Shown one piece after another: positions 43,887 to 53,214 of a stretch of 64,000 bases of DNA. The notes beneath the pieces are model-generated. The model was not told the DNA's origin, searched no databases, and was given only the letters and a program-made list of their open reading frames with translations. The position numbers and the translations under genes were made by a program. Origin of the DNA: Paraburkholderia panacisoli (GTDB lineage: Bacteria > Pseudomonadota > Gammaproteobacteria > Burkholderiales > Burkholderiaceae); contig NZ_VTUZ01000008.1 of the NCBI RefSeq assembly GCF_008369935.1, positions 186,001 to 250,000 of the forward strand, written 5' to 3'. How positions within the stretch are numbered: position 1 is the first letter of the stretch; each line of letters opens with the position of its first letter.

Positions 43887-46800
43887 TTATTGCAACGCCA
43901 TCGCCAGCACGCGCGCCACGTGGATCGCGTCGACACCCGCGCCATCGTGGATCTGATGCCGGCAACTGGTGCCGTCGGCCACCATCACTGTATTGCCGTC
44001 GATCTTGCGCACTGCCGGCAGCAGCGACAGTTCCGCCATCGCCTGCGAAGTCGCATAGTGCTCGGCTTCGTAACCGAAGCTGCCCGCCATTCCGCAGCAC
44101 GACGATTCCACCGTCGATACCTTCAGCTCGGGAATCCACTTCAGCACGGTCTGCACGGGCGTGAAGGCGTCGAACGCCTTCTGATGGCAATGACCATGCA
44201 CCAGCGCCTCGCGCGCGGCCAACGGCTTCAACGCAATCTGCAAGCGGCCGGCCTTTTCCTCGCGCACCAGAAACTCCTCGAATAGAAACGCGTGCTGCGA
44301 GAGCCGCTGCGCTTCTTCGCCGAAGCCATAGTGCAGAAACTCGTCGCGCAACGACAGCAGACACGACGGCTCCAACCCGACCACCGGCACGCCCCGTTCG
44401 ACGAACGGTTTGAACAGATCGAGCATGCGCCGCGCTTCCTGCTTCGCTTCATCGACCAGACCCGCCGCGAGGAAGGTGCGGCCGCAGCACACTGGGCGCT
44501 CGCCCTGGCGCACGTTGAAGTGCACCGTGTAGCCTGCAGCCTCCAGCACCTGCTGCGCGGCGCGCGCGTTATCCGGCTCCATGTTGTTGTTGAAAGTGTC
44601 GACGAACAGCAGCACTTCTTTCAACGCGCCGTTTCGAGCCGCTTTGCGAGGCGCCGCGCCCGACAGAAACGACTTCCTGAAGCGCGGCAAACTCCGCTCG
44701 GGCGCGAAGCCCACGGACCGCTTGAACCACGCCGATAACACCGGCACGTTATCGGCCAGCGCCATCAGACCCGGCATGCGGCTCGCGGCGGCGGCATAGC
44801 GTGGCATGAACGCGACCAGCCGGTCACGCAGACGCAGGCCATGTCGCTTGACGCGCGCCGCGCGCGCCTCGATCTTGAACTTCGCCATGTCGATGCCGGT
44901 CGGGCAATCGCGCTTGCAACCCTTGCACGACACGCATAGATCGAGCGTGTCCTTGACGTCGTCGCTCGCGAGACCCGCTTCGCCGAGCTGACCGGAGATG
45001 GCGAGGCGCAACGTGTTCGCGCGGCCACGCGTGACGTGCTGCTCGTCTTTCGTCACGCGATAGCTCGGGCACATCGTGCCCGCGTCGAATTTGCGGCAGT
45101 GGCCGTTGTTGTTACACATCTCCACGGCCTTCGCGAGACCATTTGACAGATCGTTGCCGCTGCCCGGCAAGGTCTCCTGTCCGGTCAGCGGATCGCGCTC
45201 GACGTTCCATGCCGACCAGTCGAGCGCCGTATCGATGCGATGCGCCTTGTAGCCCGGCGCAAAGCGGAAATTACGCGTGTCGTCCATCTTCGGCGGACGC
45301 ACCATCTTGTCGGGATTGAAGCGATTGTCAGGATCGAACAGCGCCTTGATCTCGCTGAACGCCTGGTTCAGCCGCGGCCCGTATTGCCACGCGACCCATT
45401 CGCCGCGGCACAGCCCGTCGCCGTGCTCGCCCGAATACGCGCCCTTGTATTCGCGCACCAGCGCCGCCGCTTCATCGGCGATCGCGCGCATCTTCACCGC
45501 GCCGTCACGCCGCATGTCGAGAATCGGCCGCACGTGCAGCGTGCCGACGCTCGCATGCGCGTACCAGGTGCCCTCGGTGCCGTGCCGATGGAACACCTCG
45601 GTCAGACGGCTCGTGTAGTCGGCCAGATGTTCGAGCGGCACCGCGCAATCTTCGATGAAGGACACCGGCTTGCCGTCACCCTTCATGCTCATCATGATGT
45701 TGAGCCCGGCTTTGCGGACTTCCCATAACGCTTTCTGCTCGTTCGCGTCCGTCATCTCGACGACCGAACCAGGCAAGCCCAGGTCGGCCATCAGTTCCGT
45801 GAGCTGCCGGAGCGACGCAAGCTGCGCGTCGCGGTCCTCGCCCGCGAATTCCACCAGCAGGATCGCTTGCGGCTCGCCGACCAGCGCGCGGCCGATCACC
45901 GGACGGAACGCGGGATTGCTCATCGCCAGATCGATCATCGTGCGATCGACGAGTTCCACCGCCACCGGCTTCAGCTTGACGATGTGCTGCGTCAGTTCCA
46001 TCGATTGCCGGAACGTCGGAAAGTTGACCACGCCGAGCGTTTTATGCACGGGCAGCGGCGCGAGCTTCAGCGTCAACTGCCGGCTGAACGCGAGCGTGCC
46101 TTCCGAGCCGACCAGCAGATGCGCGAGATTCGCGATGCCGTCGTCCGTATAAGCGCGCGGGTTCTGGCAATCGAACAGGTCGATGTTGTAGCCCGCCACG
46201 CGCCGCAAGACCTTCGGCACACGTGCGACGATTTCATCGCGCTCGCGTTGCGCGATGCGCGTCACGCCGTCGAGAATCTGCTGCACGCGCGCGCCTTGTG
46301 GCGTCTCGCGCAGCGACGCGAAGCGCGCTTCGCTGCCGTCGGCGAGAATCGCGTCGATCGCCTCGACGTTGTGCACCATGTTGCCGTATTCGATCGAGCG
46401 AGAGCCGCACGAGTTGTTGCCGGCCATCCCGCCGATCGTGCACTGCGCCGCCGTCGACACGTCCACCGGAAACCACAGGCCGTGCGGCTTGAGCCACGCG
46501 TTCAGATGATCCAGCACGACGCCTGGCTCGACCGTCACGGTGCGCGCTTCGGCATCGAACGCGACGATGTTGTTCAGCCACTTGCTCGTGTCGATCACCA
46601 ACGCTTCGCCGACCGTCTGGCCGCATTGGCTCGTGCCCGCGCCGCGCGCGAGCAGCGGCACTTTCTCGCTGCGGGCGATCTCCAGCGCGATGCGCAGATC
46701 CTCCTGATCGCGCGGCACCACTACGCCGACCGGCATGATCTGATAGATCGACGCGTCGGTTGCGTAACGGCCGCGGCTCGCCGCATCGAACAGCACGTCG

Positions 46801-46907
46801 CCGCGCAGCGACTTGCGCAGATGCTGCGCGAGCGGACTCGTCAGGCGCGCGGCAGAAGGAACCAGATGAATCGGCTTGACGAGTAAAGCGGAAGTGGGGT
46901 TCGTCAT
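43887..46907 (-). CDS. YdiJ-type FAD/Fe-S 2-hydroxyacid dehydrogenase
   Basis: 1006 residues. The N-terminal half is an FAD-linked oxidase of the GlcD type: VPLLARGAGTSQCGQ, GNNSCGSRSIEYG, GSEGTLAFSRQLTLKL and YAHASVGTLHVRP. A ferredoxin-like region follows, with MCNNNGHCRKFDAGTMCPS and CVSCKGCKRDCPTG, and a C-terminal CCG domain (RPVCCGRTFLA, SSCCGMAGSFGYE). Related single-chain enzymes oxidise D-2-hydroxyglutarate or D-lactate into the quinone pool. It is the last gene of a four-gene operon under GntR control; the in vivo substrate is undefined. Confidence 0.88.
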   Translation of the reverse strand: MTNPTSALLVKPIHLVPSAARLTSPLAQHLRKSLRGDVLFDAASRGRYATDASIYQIMPVGVVVPRDQEDLRIALEIARSEKVPLLARGAGTSQCGQTVGEALVIDTSKWLNNIVAFDAEARTVTVEPGVVLDHLNAWLKPHGLWFPVDVSTAAQCTIGGMAGNNSCGSRSIEYGNMVHNVEAIDAILADGSEARFASLRETPQGARVQQILDGVTRIAQRERDEIVARVPKVLRRVAGYNIDLFDCQNPRAYTDDGIANLAHLLVGSEGTLAFSRQLTLKLAPLPVHKTLGVVNFPTFRQSMELTQHIVKLKPVAVELVDRTMIDLAMSNPAFRPVIGRALVGEPQAILLVEFAGEDRDAQLASLRQLTELMADLGLPGSVVEMTDANEQKALWEVRKAGLNIMMSMKGDGKPVSFIEDCAVPLEHLADYTSRLTEVFHRHGTEGTWYAHASVGTLHVRPILDMRRDGAVKMRAIADEAAALVREYKGAYSGEHGDGLCRGEWVAWQYGPRLNQAFSEIKALFDPDNRFNPDKMVRPPKMDDTRNFRFAPGYKAHRIDTALDWSAWNVERDPLTGQETLPGSGNDLSNGLAKAVEMCNNNGHCRKFDAGTMCPSYRVTKDEQHVTRGRANTLRLAISGQLGEAGLASDDVKDTLDLCVSCKGCKRDCPTGIDMAKFKIEARAARVKRHGLRLRDRLVAFMPRYAAAASRMPGLMALADNVPVLSAWFKRSVGFAPERSLPRFRKSFLSGAAPRKAARNGALKEVLLFVDTFNNNMEPDNARAAQQVLEAAGYTVHFNVRQGERPVCCGRTFLAAGLVDEAKQEARRMLDLFKPFVERGVPVVGLEPSCLLSLRDEFLHYGFGEEAQRLSQHAFLFEEFLVREEKAGRLQIALKPLAAREALVHGHCHQKAFDAFTPVQTVLKWIPELKVSTVESSCCGMAGSFGYEAEHYATSQAMAELSLLPAVRKIDGNTVMVADGTSCRHQIHDGAGVDAIHVARVLAMALQ

Positions 46908-46956
46908 ATCGTCGGCTTGTGGGAAAGCTGGGGAGCTGAAAAGCAGGCGAAGCCGC

Positions 46957-47706
46957 TCAGTACAACGTCACGCTGACCGGCGCGAGTCCTTCGATGCGCC
47001 CGCTTGCCGTGCCCGCCTTGCGCGGAAAAAACATCCCGGTGTACGACCCCGCGGTCACGATCATTTCCGGCGTCACCGCGATACCGCGCGAACTCGCGTG
47101 ATTGACGAGCCACGTCAGCAAGCGCCGCGGATCGCCGGCGGGATTTGCGGGCGCGGTTTCGACCACGTCGCGTCCGTCGAAACTGAAATGCAAAGACGGC
47201 GCGACGAACGGAAAGTCCTCGCGATACGGGATGAACTCGCCCACGATCAGCGCGCCGTGATTCTGCAAGTCCGCGAGTTGCGCGAGCTTGTCGATGTCGG
47301 GCCACGCGGCATAGCGGCTCGCAACGACTTCAATGGTCGCACCGATCGAACCGATGGCCGCCTTCACTTCGTCTTCGCTATAAGGCGTCGTGGACGGCTC
47401 GAAGCGGCGGCCAAAGCGAAACGCGATTTCCAGTTCGAGCCCGAGCGGAGCGAAGCCGTCACGCGACAAACGCGTGCCATCTGCGTGCAGGTCGACATGG
47501 GGCAACGGCGCGCCCTGGATCGGGCCGCTCGCGGACTTCGCGCCGATCTTCCAACCGCCGATCCGCGCGCCGGACGCGCTCAGGATCTCGTGCTGGATTG
47601 CGTAGGCCGCGCGGGCGTCGGCGGGTACCTGCTCCGGCGGCAACGTGCCGAGCGTGACGCGGTCGCGGCGTGCGTCGGCAAGGCGCCGGCTGAGGGATGA
47701 GGTCAT
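46957..47706 (-). CDS. 2-keto-4-pentenoate hydratase-like protein
   Basis: 249 residues of the hydratase/decarboxylase branch of the FAH superfamily: GGWKIGAKSASGPIQGAPLPH near residue 50, LGLELEIAFRFGRRFEPS with the metal-ligand acids, and IGATIEVVASRYA. Relatives hydrate 2-oxopent-4-enoate in meta-cleavage pathways. Here no dioxygenase is nearby, so it may act on another enol or 2-oxo acid. It is third in the aminotransferase-MFS-hydratase-dehydrogenase operon. Confidence 0.8.
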   Translation of the reverse strand: MTSSLSRRLADARRDRVTLGTLPPEQVPADARAAYAIQHEILSASGARIGGWKIGAKSASGPIQGAPLPHVDLHADGTRLSRDGFAPLGLELEIAFRFGRRFEPSTTPYSEDEVKAAIGSIGATIEVVASRYAAWPDIDKLAQLADLQNHGALIVGEFIPYREDFPFVAPSLHFSFDGRDVVETAPANPAGDPRRLLTWLVNHASSRGIAVTPEMIVTAGSYTGMFFPRKAGTASGRIEGLAPVSVTLY

Positions 47707-47745
47707 GTCTTCAATCGCGAACAGTGAGTGAACAGTGGATTGCGC

Positions 47746-49032
47746 TTACACGCCCATGCTGGTGGAGACGTGTGCGTTGTCCGCAGTATCGAGCGCGAAC
47801 TTGCTTTCCGGCTGCATGCGGAACGCGAGCACCACGCCGACGCCCATTAACAGAATGCTGCCGACGAACGGCAAATCCCAGTTGCCGAAGTAGTCGATCA
47901 GAAAACCGCCGACCACTGGCGAGATGATCGCGGCCAGCGCCGAGCCGGTGTTCATCATGCCGCTCGCGGTGCCCGCGAATTCCGGCGCGATGTCCATCGG
48001 AATCGCCCACATCGGGGCGATCGTCATTTCGGCGAAGAAGAAACCCGACGCGAGACACGCAATCGACAGATACAGGCTGTGCGTGAACATCAGCGGAATC
48101 AGCGAGAGCAGGCAGAACAGCATGCAGACGGACACCATCCAGCTGCGCGCGCGTTTCAGGCTGCCGGTGCGCTTGAAGATCCAGTCGGTCACGATGCCGC
48201 CGAGCGTATCGCCGAGCACGCCGGCGAAGAACACCACCGACGCGAAGATCGCCGACTTCTGCAATTGCAGATGATGGTTGCGCAGGAAGTACAGCGGAAT
48301 CCAGCTCAGGAACAGCCACAGCGTCCAGCCGTAGCAGAAGTACACGATCGTGACCGGCGCCATGCGGCGAAACAGTTTGCTCCACGGTACGCCAGCCGCT
48401 TTCGGCTTCGGCGTGGGCAACGCCGCGAGTTCTTCAGTCGTGATGCGCGGATGATCTTTCGGATGCTCGGTGAAGGTGACCGCCCACACGGCGACCCACA
48501 ACAGGCTGAGCACACCGCAGATGTAAAACGATTCGCGCCAGCCCCAGGTCGCCATCACCAGCACGATCAGCGCGGGCGCGATCGCATTGCCGATGCGCGA
48601 CGCCGCATGCGTGATGCCCTGCGCGAAGCCGCGGTTTTCCTTCGCGACCCAGCGCGACATCGCGGACGTCGCGGCGGGAAACGTGGCGCCCTCGCCGAAG
48701 CCGAGCAGCACGCGCGCGGCCAGCAGGGACGCGAGGCCGCCGGCGAGACCGGTCAGCACGGTGGCTACACCCCAGATCGCGCCGCACCACAGCAGCGTGC
48801 GTTTCGCGCCGAAGCGGTCGCTCACCCAGCCGCCCACCACCTGAAAGACCAGATACGGATACGCGAAGGCCGAGAACACCAGGCCGACCTGCGTATGCGA
48901 GAGCTGGAATTCCTTGCCGAAGCCCGCGGCCGCGGTGCTGACGTTTACGCGGTCGAGGTAGGTGATGAAGTACATGATGCACAGCATCACTAACACGATA
49001 CTGGGCGCGCTGGTCAAACGAAACCGCTTCAT
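47746..49032 (-). CDS. MFS transporter (anion:cation symporter type)
   Basis: 428 residues, twelve membrane segments. The start TYLDRVNVSTAAAGFGKEFQLSHTQ and the first loop GGWVSDRFGAKRTLL match the ACS/phthalate-permease family that carries organic acids such as tartrate, glucarate or galactarate. GGAGAGAG stands just before the ATG at 49032. It would import the acid metabolised by the operon's enzymes. Confidence 0.88.
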   Translation of the reverse strand: MKRFRLTSAPSIVLVMLCIMYFITYLDRVNVSTAAAGFGKEFQLSHTQVGLVFSAFAYPYLVFQVVGGWVSDRFGAKRTLLWCGAIWGVATVLTGLAGGLASLLAARVLLGFGEGATFPAATSAMSRWVAKENRGFAQGITHAASRIGNAIAPALIVLVMATWGWRESFYICGVLSLLWVAVWAVTFTEHPKDHPRITTEELAALPTPKPKAAGVPWSKLFRRMAPVTIVYFCYGWTLWLFLSWIPLYFLRNHHLQLQKSAIFASVVFFAGVLGDTLGGIVTDWIFKRTGSLKRARSWMVSVCMLFCLLSLIPLMFTHSLYLSIACLASGFFFAEMTIAPMWAIPMDIAPEFAGTASGMMNTGSALAAIISPVVGGFLIDYFGNWDLPFVGSILLMGVGVVLAFRMQPESKFALDTADNAHVSTSMGV

Positions 49033-49288
49033 CGTCTCTCTCCATTGCATGTGTCGACGGCGCGCCGGGGATGGCGCGCTGCGTCGTTGACCGGCAGCGG
49101 CACACGTCGCTGCGGACTTCTTGCATGTTGTTCGGCCCGCGTTCTGTGCGCGGCTTTTTTAGTCTCGAGGGAAGTGCTCACCGCCTTCCCTTTCCGCCTG
49201 CTGCTTGTTGCTTATCTATTGCCTGTTCGTTTTAAGGCTGACGGCGCGGCGCTTGCGGCCCGCGCCGTGCCATTGCGCGCGGCGCGCT

Positions 49289-50509
49289 TCAGGCTGCGGC
49301 TTTCAGACTCGAGGCCTTGGCCGGCTGGCTCAACCACTCCATAGCGGCAGGCAAGCCGCTTTCCTTGAGCGGCACACCTGCGAGACGCAGACCCATTTCG
49401 CAACCGGCCAGCGTGGCGAGCAGCATCAGATCGTTGCAATCGCCCAGGTGGCCAATGCGGAACATGCGGCCTTTCATCTTGCCGAGACCCGTGCCGAGCG
49501 ACATGTCGAAGCGTTCGTAGATGACTTTGCGCACCGCGTCGGCATCGACGCCGTCGGGCATCATCACGCCGGTCAGCACCGGGCTATACACGGCCGGGTC
49601 CGCGCACTGGATCTCCAGGCCCCACGCGCGCACCGCGCGGCGGGTCGCTTCGGCCAGACGCTCGTGACGGGCGAAGACGTTGTCGAGCCCTTCGCCGAGA
49701 ATCATCTCCAGCGCTTCGTGCAAGCCGTAGAGCAGATTCGTGTTCGGCGTGTACGGCCAGTAGCCGGTCTTGTTCATCTCGACGATTTCGCTCCAGTCCC
49801 AGAAGCTGCGCGGCAGTTTCGCGTGCTTGCTGGCGGCCATCGCTTTCGGCGAGATCGCGTTGAAGCTGATGCCCGGCGGCAACATCAAACCCTTTTGCGA
49901 GCCCGACACGGTCACGTCGACGCCCCATTCGTCGTGGCGATAGTCGGCGCATGCGAGACCCGAGATCGTATCGACCAGCAGCAGAGCCGGATGGCCCGCC
50001 GCGTCGATCGCGCGGCGCACGGCGGCGATATCCGACGTGACGCCGGTCGATGTTTCGTTGTGCACGACGCACACCGCCTTGATCGCGTGTTGCGGGTCGG
50101 CGCGCAGACGCTCTTCGAGCATCTGCGGCTGCACCCCGCGCCGCCAGCCTTCGATGCCGGGCAAGCCGAGAAACTCAGGCTTGAGGCCAAGGCTTTCCGC
50201 CATCTTTTTCCACAGCGTCGCGAAATGGCCGGTCTCGAACATCAGCACCTGATCGCCGGGGCTCAGCGTGTTGGACAGCGCGGCTTCCCACGCACCCGTG
50301 CCGGACGCCGGATAAATCACCACGGGTTGCTGTGTCTTGAAGATCTTCTTGATGCCGTCGAGCACCTTCAGACCGAGTTCGCCAAACTCCGGGCCGCGAT
50401 GGTCGATGGTCGGATAGCTCATCGCCCGGAGGATGCGGTCGGGCACCGGGCTCGGACCCGGAATCTGCAGAAAGTGACGTCCAGCGGGATGAAAGTCTAG
50501 CTTGAGCAT
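49289..50509 (-). CDS. Class V aminotransferase, serine/alanine-glyoxylate type
   Basis: 406 residues. FLQIPGPSPVPDRILRAMSYPTIDHRGPEF is the classic N-terminal stretch of alanine/serine-glyoxylate aminotransferases; VIYPASGTGAWEAAL binds PLP phosphate; LLLVDTISGLA has the cofactor Asp; and TVSGSQKGLMLPPG has the Schiff-base Lys. It may move an amino group from serine or another amino acid to glyoxylate. It is the first gene of the operon, with GGAGGAG upstream. A TTTTGCATGCAAAA palindrome lies 18 bases before its ATG. Confidence 0.88.
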   Translation of the reverse strand: MLKLDFHPAGRHFLQIPGPSPVPDRILRAMSYPTIDHRGPEFGELGLKVLDGIKKIFKTQQPVVIYPASGTGAWEAALSNTLSPGDQVLMFETGHFATLWKKMAESLGLKPEFLGLPGIEGWRRGVQPQMLEERLRADPQHAIKAVCVVHNETSTGVTSDIAAVRRAIDAAGHPALLLVDTISGLACADYRHDEWGVDVTVSGSQKGLMLPPGISFNAISPKAMAASKHAKLPRSFWDWSEIVEMNKTGYWPYTPNTNLLYGLHEALEMILGEGLDNVFARHERLAEATRRAVRAWGLEIQCADPAVYSPVLTGVMMPDGVDADAVRKVIYERFDMSLGTGLGKMKGRMFRIGHLGDCNDLMLLATLAGCEMGLRLAGVPLKESGLPAAMEWLSQPAKASSLKAAA

Positions 50510-50527
50510 TGGGCTCCTCCAATTGAA

Positions 50528-50541
50528 TTTTGCATGCAAAA
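50528..50541. promoter_or_regulatory. GntR operator, site 1
   Basis: TTTTGCATGCAAAA, a perfect 14-bp palindrome in the leader of the aminotransferase operon. It is nearly identical to site 2 at the regulator's own start. Confidence 0.65.
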
Positions 50542-50664
50542 AACTATATCAGACGAAACCCGACGCTCCCAAGTCGAAATTGGCGTCCGCAGACCGGTGT
50601 TTACCCTTGCTATTAACTAATCTTTCAGCTTCCGATAAAATCCCAATTCATGCGAGATGAGGGT

Positions 50665-50678
50665 TTTTGTATGCAAAA
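50665..50678. promoter_or_regulatory. GntR operator, site 2, overlapping the regulator's start codon
   Basis: TTTTGTATGCAAAA, one base off the perfect palindrome; it contains the regulator's ATG at 50671. A bound repressor would block its own gene, so autoregulation is likely. Confidence 0.6.
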
Positions 50679-51396
50679 TTCGGATTTCAATCCGGGTGTC
50701 ACCGCGTCCCCGCTGATGCCGAAAGTCGAGCGCCAGCGCCTGCACGACACGGTGGTGGAGCACATCCGCCGCTTTATCGTCGAAGGGGCGCTGGAGCCGG
50801 GCAAGAAACTGAACGAGCGGGAGCTGTGCGAAACGCTCGGCATTTCGCGCACGCCGCTGCGCGAGGCGCTGAAGGTGCTGGCCGCGGAAGGGCTGATCGA
50901 GATTTCGCCGAATCGGGGCGCGTCGGTGTCGAAGATGTCTGAGGCGGAGTTGCGCGAGACCTTCGAATTGATGAGCGGTCTCGAAGCGTTTTCCGGTGAG
51001 CTGGCGGCGGAGCGCATGACCGCCGCCGAGCTTGCCGAGATCAAGGCGCTGCATTACGCGATGCTCGCGTGCCGCACGCAAAACGATCTGCCTGGGTACT
51101 ACAGCCGCAACCAGGCGATCCACGACAAGATCAATGAGGCAGCGCGCAATTCAGCGCTGCGGCAGACTTATATCGCGGTGAACCGGCGCTTGCAGGCGCT
51201 CAGGTTCCGCTCGAACTTTCAGACTCCCAAGTGGGACAGTGCGATCCACGATCACGACGAGATGCTGAAGGCGCTCGAAGCGCGCGACGGCAAAAAGCTG
51301 AGTGCGATTCTCCGGCAGCATCTGCTCGACAAGCGCGATGCGGTTTTGCAGGTGCAGTCGCAGGAAGCGGCGGCGGCTTCGCCGTTGAAGACTTAA
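50671..51396 (+). CDS. GntR-family (FadR/FCD subfamily) regulator
   Basis: 241 residues from the ATG at 50671 (GAGGG upstream); a start at 50650 is possible. The winged helix has VEHIRRFIVEGALEPGKKLNERELCETLGISRTPLREALKVLA, the GntR signature. The C-terminal FCD domain has the expected metal/ligand pattern (ELMSGLEAFSGELAAERM, YYSRNQAIHDKINEAARN, DHDEMLKALEARDG). It is divergent from the aminotransferase/MFS/hydratase/dehydrogenase operon, with paired operators at 50528 and 50665, so it most likely represses that operon. Confidence 0.92.
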   Translation: MQNSDFNPGVTASPLMPKVERQRLHDTVVEHIRRFIVEGALEPGKKLNERELCETLGISRTPLREALKVLAAEGLIEISPNRGASVSKMSEAELRETFELMSGLEAFSGELAAERMTAAELAEIKALHYAMLACRTQNDLPGYYSRNQAIHDKINEAARNSALRQTYIAVNRRLQALRFRSNFQTPKWDSAIHDHDEMLKALEARDGKKLSAILRQHLLDKRDAVLQVQSQEAAAASPLKT

Positions 51397-51468
51397 GCCA
51401 CCTAAAGGTGTTTTGCGTTCGGCGTCGAGATGGCTGGCGCCGTCCGAACGCCCGCGCCGAAGGCAAAA

Positions 51469-51539
51469 ACTTGTCCACCTAAAATGTTCGCAAGCCTGTG
51501 GACAACATTCGCATATCCGAGCCAAGTGGTTGATGCAGC
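51469..51539. repeat. Direct repeat 1 with DnaA-box-like inverted pair
   Basis: Contains CTTGTCCACC, then CAAGCCTGTGGACAAC, then CCAAGTGGTTGATGC. The two 9-mers TTGTCCAC(A/C) and TGTGGACAA resemble inverted DnaA boxes (consensus TTATCCACA). It aligns without gaps to 51653-51723. Confidence 0.7.
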
Positions 51540-51652
51540 AGAAGTATATGCTTGCGGTTGATGTGTAGGCACGGGGGGTTGTTACGTGGTCCTTCATGCT
51601 GCGGAGCTCGTTTAGCAAGGACGCCATACGAGCCGCGGCCGACCCAACTTCC

Positions 51653-51723
51653 AGTTGTCCACATAATTTGGGCACAAGCCTGTGGACAACCTGCGCACAG
51701 CCCGGCCAAGTGATTGATGCCAC
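51653..51723. repeat. Direct repeat 2 with DnaA-box-like inverted pair
   Basis: Starts AGTTGTCCACA, has the identical 16-mer CAAGCCTGTGGACAAC and ends CCAAGTGATTGATGC. GTTGTCCAC and GTGGACAAC form a perfect 9-bp inverted repeat around a 19-base loop. Confidence 0.75.
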
Positions 51724-51815
51724 AAGGCTATCTACCACCGGCTCAGTCGCGGGCAGCCTCCGGCGCATCGTTTTTCCGAATGCCGACAGGCCGCCCACAC
51801 CTATTCAAACCACGC

Positions 51816-53147
51816 TCACTGCACCACTTCCTTCCGCCGCAGCGACTCCGGCAATCCGTACAACACGATCAACGCGCAAACCACGCTCATCGCGCCGATC
51901 ACATACAGCGCCGGCGTGGTGCTCCCGGTCAGATCCATCACACGCCCCACCATGACCGGGCTGACGATCCCGCCAAGCTGTCCCAGCGTATTGATCAACG
52001 CGATCCCGCCAGCCGCGCCGGCGCCCGCCAGGAGCTTGGGCGGCAGCGCCCAGAAGGCCGGAATCGACGCCACCACGCCCGCGCCCATCACGGCCAGCGC
52101 GACGACCAGCAAGCCGGTCTGCTTGTCGAAGAACCCCGCGGCAAAGAAGCCGATCGCCGACATCACCAGCAAGCCGAACACGAACTTGCGCCGCTCGCCG
52201 GTTGCGTCGGACAGGCGTCCCACCACCACCATGCAGATCGCGCCGCACACGTAAGGCACCGCTGTCAGCAAGCCGATGAAGGTCGGGTTGTGAGTGCCCG
52301 ACACGCGAATCAGATGCGGCGCCCAGAAATTCAACCCGTACGACGCCACCTGAATCAGGAAATAAACCAGTCCCAGGGTGAGAAAGCCGGGTGTCCTGAT
52401 GGCCCCCATCAACGAACGCCCCACGTCTTGATGACGGCTCTGCTGCGCAATCTGCCCCGCCAGAAAAGTCTTCTCCGACGACGACAGCCAGCCCGCGTCC
52501 TCGATACGATCCTTCAGCAGCTTCAACACCATGATCCCGAGCGCGACACAGGGCAAGCCGCCGAGCAGAAACAGCCAGTGCCAGCCCGGCATCCCCAGCA
52601 CGCCGTTCATGTGCCCGATCACGAGGCCCGCGAGCGGCGCGCCGACCAGGCCCGAGAACGCGGACGCGAGAAACAGCATCGACGTGATGCGCCCGCGATA
52701 GCTCGGCGGAAACCACAGCGTCAGGTAGTACAGCACGCCGGGCGCAAAGCCCGCTTCCATCGCGCCGATCACGAAACGCAGTCCGTAGAACTGCCATTCG
52801 TTGCTGACGAACACCATGGCCGCTGTCGCGAGGCCCCACGAAATCATGATCCGCGCGATCCAGCGCCGCGCGCCGACCTTGTACAGAAACAGATTGCTCG
52901 GCACTTCGAACAGCACATAGCCGATCACGAACAGACTCGCGCCCAGACCATACGCGGTATCGGACAAGCCGAGATCGCTCTGCAACTGGAACTTCGCGAA
53001 GCTGATGTTGATGCGGTCGAAGAACGCGAACAGATAGCAGATCATGATGAGCGGCATCACCCGCCACGCAACTTTACGGATGATGGCCGCGACATCGTCC
53101 GCGCTATGCTCACGGCTGTCGCTTGCGACTGCGCCCAGGTCACTCAT
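51816..53147 (-). CDS. MFS transporter (anion:cation symporter type), CoA operon
   Basis: 443 residues, twelve membrane segments. ICYLFAFFDRINISFAKFQLQSDLGLSD is the ACS-family start and GVLYYLTLWFPPSYRGR the central loop. GGAGA precedes the ATG at 53147 by five bases. It is the last gene of the CoA-transferase/lyase/transporter operon and would import the carboxylic acid activated by the CoA transferase. Confidence 0.88.
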   Translation of the reverse strand: MSDLGAVASDSREHSADDVAAIIRKVAWRVMPLIMICYLFAFFDRINISFAKFQLQSDLGLSDTAYGLGASLFVIGYVLFEVPSNLFLYKVGARRWIARIMISWGLATAAMVFVSNEWQFYGLRFVIGAMEAGFAPGVLYYLTLWFPPSYRGRITSMLFLASAFSGLVGAPLAGLVIGHMNGVLGMPGWHWLFLLGGLPCVALGIMVLKLLKDRIEDAGWLSSSEKTFLAGQIAQQSRHQDVGRSLMGAIRTPGFLTLGLVYFLIQVASYGLNFWAPHLIRVSGTHNPTFIGLLTAVPYVCGAICMVVVGRLSDATGERRKFVFGLLVMSAIGFFAAGFFDKQTGLLVVALAVMGAGVVASIPAFWALPPKLLAGAGAAGGIALINTLGQLGGIVSPVMVGRVMDLTGSTTPALYVIGAMSVVCALIVLYGLPESLRRKEVVQ

Positions 53148-53214
53148 GCTTGTCTCCAATGCCGGAAACGGTGATGCCGTCCGGTCGTTTAATCAGTTAA
53201 AGGTGCGGGGTTGG

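Larger units (their letters stand above)
51397..51815. other. 420-base non-coding region with a duplicated DnaA-box-like element
   Basis: Between the GntR gene and the convergent MFS gene. Its main content is two roughly 70-base direct repeats at 51469 and 51653. Short open frames here have no ribosome site or family match. Confidence 0.6.

Noticed and set aside
51397..51815. Possible replication origin
   Set aside because: Only four DnaA-box-like sites, no AT-rich unwinding stretch and no dnaA, repA or parAB nearby.
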